In this document: positions 41,758 through 45,276 of the stretch, one piece after another | How the letters are laid out: every line of letters begins with the position of its first letter | How positions within the stretch are numbered: position 1 is the first letter of the stretch | IMG/VR virus record: IMGVR_UViG_3300031963_011509 | Span: 1 to 45,276 of that record | Length of the DNA: 45,276 bases | Source of the DNA: a virus | Direction: 5' to 3' (one strand) | Translations under genes and position numbers: made by a program | Notes under the pieces: generated by a model | The model's database searches: none | Told to the model about the DNA's origin: nothing | Seen by the model: only the letters and a program-made list of their open reading frames with translations

Positions 41758-42228
41758 TTATATTATTTTTTTAATTAAATCATTTATTCGTTTTAAACTT
41801 TCAGTTACTGACATATCATAATCTTCAATATTTGTACTATGACTTTTTGAAGGTCGGTTCATTGTTCTTAAATCATTTTTCTCATGAGGTTTTATAAATT
41901 GATTTGGTAGAACTTCTGATTTAGTTTTCTTTCCAAGATAAATACCATCTCTCATAGAACGTAGAGTATTATCTACCCAATTTTTGACATAATGACCACC
42001 ATTAAGTATGTAAGCCAAATCATTTTCATGACCATCAAAATTATCAAAGAAGTTTTTCATTCTTTTAAGTTGTTGGTAAGTGACTTCTTTACTATCTCTT
42101 AATTCTTGGTTTCTGTTAAACCCTTCAGTGTTATTATCAGCGCCTTGAGCGGCATTAAAGCAATCATCAAGATATCCGACAACATCTTCAGGTAAAGGGA
42201 TTTTATTTCCGTATAATTCTTTATTCAT
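41758..42228 (-). CDS. Hypothetical protein, 156 aa
   Basis: Not recognised. Contains ELRDSKEVTYQQLKRMKNFF, then DNFDGHENDLAYILNGGHYV, a helical core with an invariant-looking H-x-N-D-L. The last 20 residues (YDMSVTESLKRINDLIKKII) resemble the T-E-S tag seen inside the 5954 product (ITITESQLESLVHYL), but placed at the C-terminus. 8-base overlap with the upstream gene. Likely a virion or head-assembly protein by context. Confidence 0.6.
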   Translation of the reverse strand: MNKELYGNKIPLPEDVVGYLDDCFNAAQGADNNTEGFNRNQELRDSKEVTYQQLKRMKNFFDNFDGHENDLAYILNGGHYVKNWVDNTLRSMRDGIYLGKKTKSEVLPNQFIKPHEKNDLRTMNRPSKSHSTNIEDYDMSVTESLKRINDLIKKII

Positions 42229-43075
42229 CTGTCTTTAATACTTTAATTAATTGAGAAATACTGATACCTTCTTTTTCTGCAATTTTTTTAATAGATTTTA
42301 AATTTTTAAGTAATATTTTACTTACACCTACATTTTCTTTTTTTGAAATTTCTTTGTCGTCATTTTTTTTCTTGGTTAAAATATCCTCAACCATTTTAAC
42401 TGCCTTGTTTTTTCTTTCTTCTTCTATTTGTTCTTTTTCAGATAATCTTCTTTTTGTAAAACAGTTTTTACATTTACCACGTTTCTTTTCTTGAGCCAAA
42501 CTTTTATCTAATTTTTTAGAAAAACCTAATTTTTTTAATCTATCATCTCTTTCAATATCATCATCAATACCCATTTTCTTAAGTATCTTTGATGCGTCGT
42601 TATAAGATTTTGCATTTTCTGTTTCTTCATATCCAAATGCTTCAGAGTAATCAACCTCATTAACTACATTGTTTTCTTTTTCTTCACTTTCACCCCAATA
42701 TACACGATAACCTCTTCTTAAAGGGTCGTTTGCAATTCTGGACATTGCAACTGTTTGGTCCATAGTTTTATGTGGAGTAAGAGTTAAATTTAAAAACGGA
42801 ATACTCGAACCTAAAAGGTTTCCGTCATAATCAACTAACTCTCCTAACTCTCCATCAACATCTTTTTTCAAAACTTTTTCTTTTGAGTTTAAAACTTTAT
42901 TTATTGCTTTTTTAAGTTTTTCTTCAAACTTTTTATCGACAATAATCTTGTTATCTTTTTTTCTAGATTCAGTAAGAGTATTCTCTACGGAATAATAAAC
43001 GTCAATTTTATCTCCTTTATCTTTTAAGAAGAAATAGCAATTATTTCTGAAGTATTCAGTATTATATTTAATCAT
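42221..43075 (-). CDS. Hypothetical basic coiled-coil protein, 284 aa
   Basis: Not recognised. A beta-containing start (MIKYNTEYFRNNCYFFLKDK), a long charged middle, and the fragments FLNLTLTPHKTMDQTVAMSR and DPLRRGYRVYWGE. A C-x-x-C pair lies in KRGKCKNCFTKRR. The last 70 residues are Lys/Glu-rich and helical, ending in EKEGISISQLIKVLKTDE. First gene of the 43075-40478 unit, behind a TATTTAT motif and divergent from the giant right-hand gene. May be a head or core protein. Confidence 0.6.
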   Translation of the reverse strand: MIKYNTEYFRNNCYFFLKDKGDKIDVYYSVENTLTESRKKDNKIIVDKKFEEKLKKAINKVLNSKEKVLKKDVDGELGELVDYDGNLLGSSIPFLNLTLTPHKTMDQTVAMSRIANDPLRRGYRVYWGESEEKENNVVNEVDYSEAFGYEETENAKSYNDASKILKKMGIDDDIERDDRLKKLGFSKKLDKSLAQEKKRGKCKNCFTKRRLSEKEQIEEERKNKAVKMVEDILTKKKNDDKEISKKENVGVSKILLKNLKSIKKIAEKEGISISQLIKVLKTDE

Positions 43076-43088
43076 CGCTTTTTTATCA

Positions 43089-43095
43089 ATAAATA
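43089..43095 (-). promoter_or_regulatory. Putative late promoter (TATTTAT motif)
   Basis: Minus strand AGTATTTATTGATAAAAAA, 13 bases before the ATG at 43075; half of the inverted repeat. Confidence 0.6.
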
Positions 43096-43108
43096 CTTCG
43101 TAACCATG

Positions 43109-43115
43109 TATTTAT
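43109..43115 (+). promoter_or_regulatory. Putative late promoter (TATTTAT motif)
   Basis: TGTATTTATCAATAAAAAG, 10 bases before the ATG at 43126; the other half of the inverted repeat. With only 50 bases between two divergent genes, both promoters must lie here. Confidence 0.6.
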
Positions 43116-43125
43116 CAATAAAAAG

Positions 43126-45276
43126 ATGGCGGGTCAGAATATAAATCAATATGTACGTCCTAATTATAATCTAAAATTTGCGTTAGAAAGTTATGATATG
43201 TCATTAACTTCTGATGAAAGAGACTTTAATCAGGAAGTTGTTTTTTCACCATATATAATCTCTGAAACATATGGTGATAAATTACCATTTAGTTTTGATA
43301 TTAATAACCCACTTTCCGTACAACATATTGAGTTAAATTATAAACAATATAATTTTAATAATATTTTTGTTTCATTAAATTATTGGAATCCTGAAAAAAT
43401 TGATTTTAATTGTGTTAAATCGGGATTTACTTGTGATATCGGATTAACATCTATCGACAATGGTTTAGTTGAATCTATGACAGGTGAAACATTATATTAT
43501 ACTGATGGTATCTTTTCTGACACATATAAGTTCAACAGAATGTACTATGATAGAAGATTTAAACTACATCAAGTTACTGGTTTCACATCATCTCCAAACA
43601 TTAGATTTTCAGGTTTTGATAAAACAGTATTATATGAAGTTGTAAGTAAAACTGACCCTATTTTTGGTATGTACCATGAATTATATGGAGGGTTTTACCA
43701 AGGATTTTATCGACTATTTGGATATGATTATGATATTTTCCCTGAAAGAGTTAATAAAGGTTGGACTGTTGAAATGTTATTAAAGCCGAGACTTTTGGAT
43801 GAATATTTTCCATCATCGGGTGAAACTACTTTAAATGAAATATACCCAAATAATAAAAATATGTTTTTCTATTTGGGGACTAGAGCTGAGAATAAATTTT
43901 ATCATCATGCTAGTGGTCATCCTGGTTGTTTAACGGCATATACAAGAGTTACTGAATGTTTAAGTGATGTACAAACTTGTGCATGTTGTGATAGAACAAT
44001 AACAAATAGTAGATGTATATTTGTATATCCACCATGGTCCAAGGGAGGTGTTCATGACCCTCATGTTAATTACGGTTGTGATAAATGTCATGGAAATAAA
44101 GAAAACGCCGCTAATTGTGGGTGTGGTTGTGATACTTACGGATGTACAAATTGTGGTTGGGAATGTCAAACACACTACTGCGGAAATGTGATTGAACCAA
44201 CACCTACTCCGACACCTACTCCGACACCTACACCTAATTGTTCTATAATAGAACCATGTACATCACCATGTACAACATGTGATAATTGTTATGATTGTTG
44301 TACATCAACAGGATTCACTTCTGTTGAAAACACCTGTGAAACAGACCCTTTATTTGACGCTTTGTCAAATTCAATTGGGTTTAAATTATGTGGAGAACCA
44401 AACAACCCACAAATAGGTGTAAGAGTTTTAAGATTCACAGGTGACTGTGTTACCACAGGTTCTTGTACAACAGGTGTAACTTTTCAGACTGGGTATACTA
44501 TTGTTGAATATTGTACACCTCCAATTTACCCTTATTGTTTATCAGTAAACCCAAATTACCTTTTAACTGAACATTGGTTTCAGATAAATGTTGTTTGGGA
44601 ACGATACAATTATTTAGAAGAATGTGATTTATGGTATAGAGGAGGATTAGGTGATATTACTAAAAAACTATATTTAGAATCTTTAGCAAACAATTCAGTT
44701 TCTTTAATTGCCCCACCATATACAAGACCTGAAGGTGAAAAGGCGTTACAAATTGAATTAGTTAATTTAAATGATACATGGTTATTAGAAAAGGAATATA
44801 GACGAGGTAGACTAAAAATTTATATCAACGGTGTCATTTTTTATACTATCGAAGATTTTGAAGAAATTATCCCAAGAGCGTTAAATACTGATAAGGAAAA
44901 ACAACTTGGGGTACCATTTAATGTTTCTTGGGGTGGTGGAACACAAGGATTAAGAGAAAACTTAACATTTACATGTTCTGGTGTAACAGGTCCGTACCAA
45001 CAAGACCCTGAATGTTTACCTAACAATGATTTAAGTGGTACGACTTTAAGTGGTTTATCAACAAATATTATTATTGAACAAAATTTTGCAGGTACTTTTG
45101 AGGGAGGTATATCTCAATTTAGAATGTATACCACACCTTTATCTGCACCAGAAGTTAAACACAATTTTAAATTGTTACAGCCGGTTTTTCAAATGTTTAA
45201 TCCCGACTGTCCTATTTGTGAAACACCTCAAGATTGTGTTGTAGAGGATTTTGATTATTACATTGTTTACGATGAG
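43126..45276 (+). CDS. Giant Cys-rich virion protein with split LamG-like domain (3' partial)
   Basis: The frame stays open for 717 codons from ATG 43126 to the right edge, so the gene is cut off. Start MAGQNINQYVRPNYNLKFAL. A LamG/ConA-like lectin begins near residue 205 (GWTVEMLLKPRLLDEYF, MFFYLGTRAENKFYH) and resumes near residue 545 (GRLKIYINGVIFYTIED, GGISQFRMYTTPLSAPE). In between lies a cysteine-dense insertion (about 265-480; CACCDRTI, CDKCHGN, CGCGCDTYGCTNCGWEC) and a Pro-Thr linker (about 357-372). No signal peptide. The composition matches the 8497 and 12934 fibres, so a receptor-binding or decoration protein is likely. Confidence 0.8.
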   Translation, partial: MAGQNINQYVRPNYNLKFALESYDMSLTSDERDFNQEVVFSPYIISETYGDKLPFSFDINNPLSVQHIELNYKQYNFNNIFVSLNYWNPEKIDFNCVKSGFTCDIGLTSIDNGLVESMTGETLYYTDGIFSDTYKFNRMYYDRRFKLHQVTGFTSSPNIRFSGFDKTVLYEVVSKTDPIFGMYHELYGGFYQGFYRLFGYDYDIFPERVNKGWTVEMLLKPRLLDEYFPSSGETTLNEIYPNNKNMFFYLGTRAENKFYHHASGHPGCLTAYTRVTECLSDVQTCACCDRTITNSRCIFVYPPWSKGGVHDPHVNYGCDKCHGNKENAANCGCGCDTYGCTNCGWECQTHYCGNVIEPTPTPTPTPTPTPNCSIIEPCTSPCTTCDNCYDCCTSTGFTSVENTCETDPLFDALSNSIGFKLCGEPNNPQIGVRVLRFTGDCVTTGSCTTGVTFQTGYTIVEYCTPPIYPYCLSVNPNYLLTEHWFQINVVWERYNYLEECDLWYRGGLGDITKKLYLESLANNSVSLIAPPYTRPEGEKALQIELVNLNDTWLLEKEYRRGRLKIYINGVIFYTIEDFEEIIPRALNTDKEKQLGVPFNVSWGGGTQGLRENLTFTCSGVTGPYQQDPECLPNNDLSGTTLSGLSTNIIIEQNFAGTFEGGISQFRMYTTPLSAPEVKHNFKLLQPVFQMFNPDCPICETPQDCVVEDFDYYIVYDE
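44200..44236 (+). repeat. Short tandem repeat coding a Pro-Thr linker
   Basis: About three copies of the 12-base unit ACACCTACTCCG, the last one altered, coding P-T-P-T inside the giant protein. Such tracts can change length by slippage while staying in frame. Confidence 0.75.

Larger units (their letters stand above)
43081..43123. repeat. Inverted repeat between divergent genes
   Basis: Arms 43081-43096 and 43108-43123 match at 14 of 16 bases around an 11-base spacer. Each arm carries one TATTTAT motif facing outward, one per divergent gene. Confidence 0.8.

Noticed and set aside
44083-44097. A CxxCH motif (C-D-K-C-H) in the giant right-hand protein, as in c-type cytochromes.
   Set aside because: It lies in a region with many other cysteines, there is no signal peptide for haem attachment outside the membrane, and no distal ligand pattern is seen. 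A metal-binding or disulfide cluster is more likely.
43960-45244. Short open frames on both strands near the right edge.
   Set aside because: They are shadows of the 717-codon frame that runs from 43126 to the window end.
1-45276. tRNA genes, CRISPR arrays, insertion sequences, attachment sites.
   Set aside because: No cloverleaf-like intergenic sequence, no regularly spaced repeats, no transposase or integrase was found; intergenic DNA is too short to hide most of them.

Overview
This window is a piece of a large, AT-rich genome of a T4-like (contractile-tailed) bacteriophage that very probably infects a member of the Bacteroidota. The T4 relationship rests on a gp23-type major capsid protein at the left edge, a gp55-type late sigma factor, a gp5-type baseplate hub protein and PhoH. 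The host guess rests on promoter candidates of the TTG-(19-20)-TAnnTTTG kind, the lack of Shine-Dalgarno sequences (starts sit behind A-rich leaders), and the low GC. No tRNA, rRNA, CRISPR array, integrase or insertion sequence was seen. No gene-free stretch exceeds about 140 bases.

Layout. Bases 1-5327 (+): major capsid protein, an HNH endonuclease, small unknowns, an exported DNA/RNA non-specific nuclease, and three short proteins with tag-like N-termini, two of them with peptidoglycan-binding-like repeats. Bases 5328-5913 (-): methylglyoxal synthase and a small partner. Bases 5954-7252 (+): a mosaic, polyprotein-like protein. Bases 7255-7946 (-): a lipoprotein and a small unknown. Bases 8038-20290 (-): virion genes, namely two very cysteine-rich modular adhesins or fibres, a DNRLRE-like structural protein, the gp5-like hub protein and associated proteins. 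Bases 20319-40338 (-): one long, tightly overlapped operon. It holds about eleven glycosyltransferases, two sulfotransferases, two SAM methyltransferases, two hexapeptide acyltransferases, GDP-mannose 4,6-dehydratase, a compact DegT aminotransferase, a beta-keto-acid cleavage enzyme, a cytidylyltransferase, dUTPase, a 3'-5' exonuclease and PhoH, and it ends in the gp55-like sigma factor. Bases 40478-43075 (-): five head- or virion-type unknowns, including a WYL-domain protein. Bases 43126-45276 (+): the start of another giant cysteine-rich, LamG-like protein that runs off the right edge.

How it fits together. Two promoter classes seem to divide the genes. Host-like promoters precede the non-structural units (5913, 7946, 40338). 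A recurring TATTTAT motif, usually followed by A-rich DNA, lies 4-30 bases ahead of virion-type genes (3804, 5954, 12860, 16197, 20290, 43075, 43126) and two small unknowns. The long early-type operon would therefore deliver the sigma factor that switches on the TATTTAT units. Within that operon, Gmd, the aminotransferase, the acyltransferase and the keto-acid cleavage enzyme form a contiguous four-gene block that looks like a GDP-N-acyl-perosamine-type sugar pathway. The surrounding transferases could build, methylate, acetylate and sulfate a glycan, perhaps on the virion.

At least six proteins begin with a short amphipathic segment ending in (L/I)-x-E, the T4 prohead-protease cleavage consensus. 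They may be a family of proteins packaged inside the head. These functional readings are inferences from sequence motifs; no database search was run.
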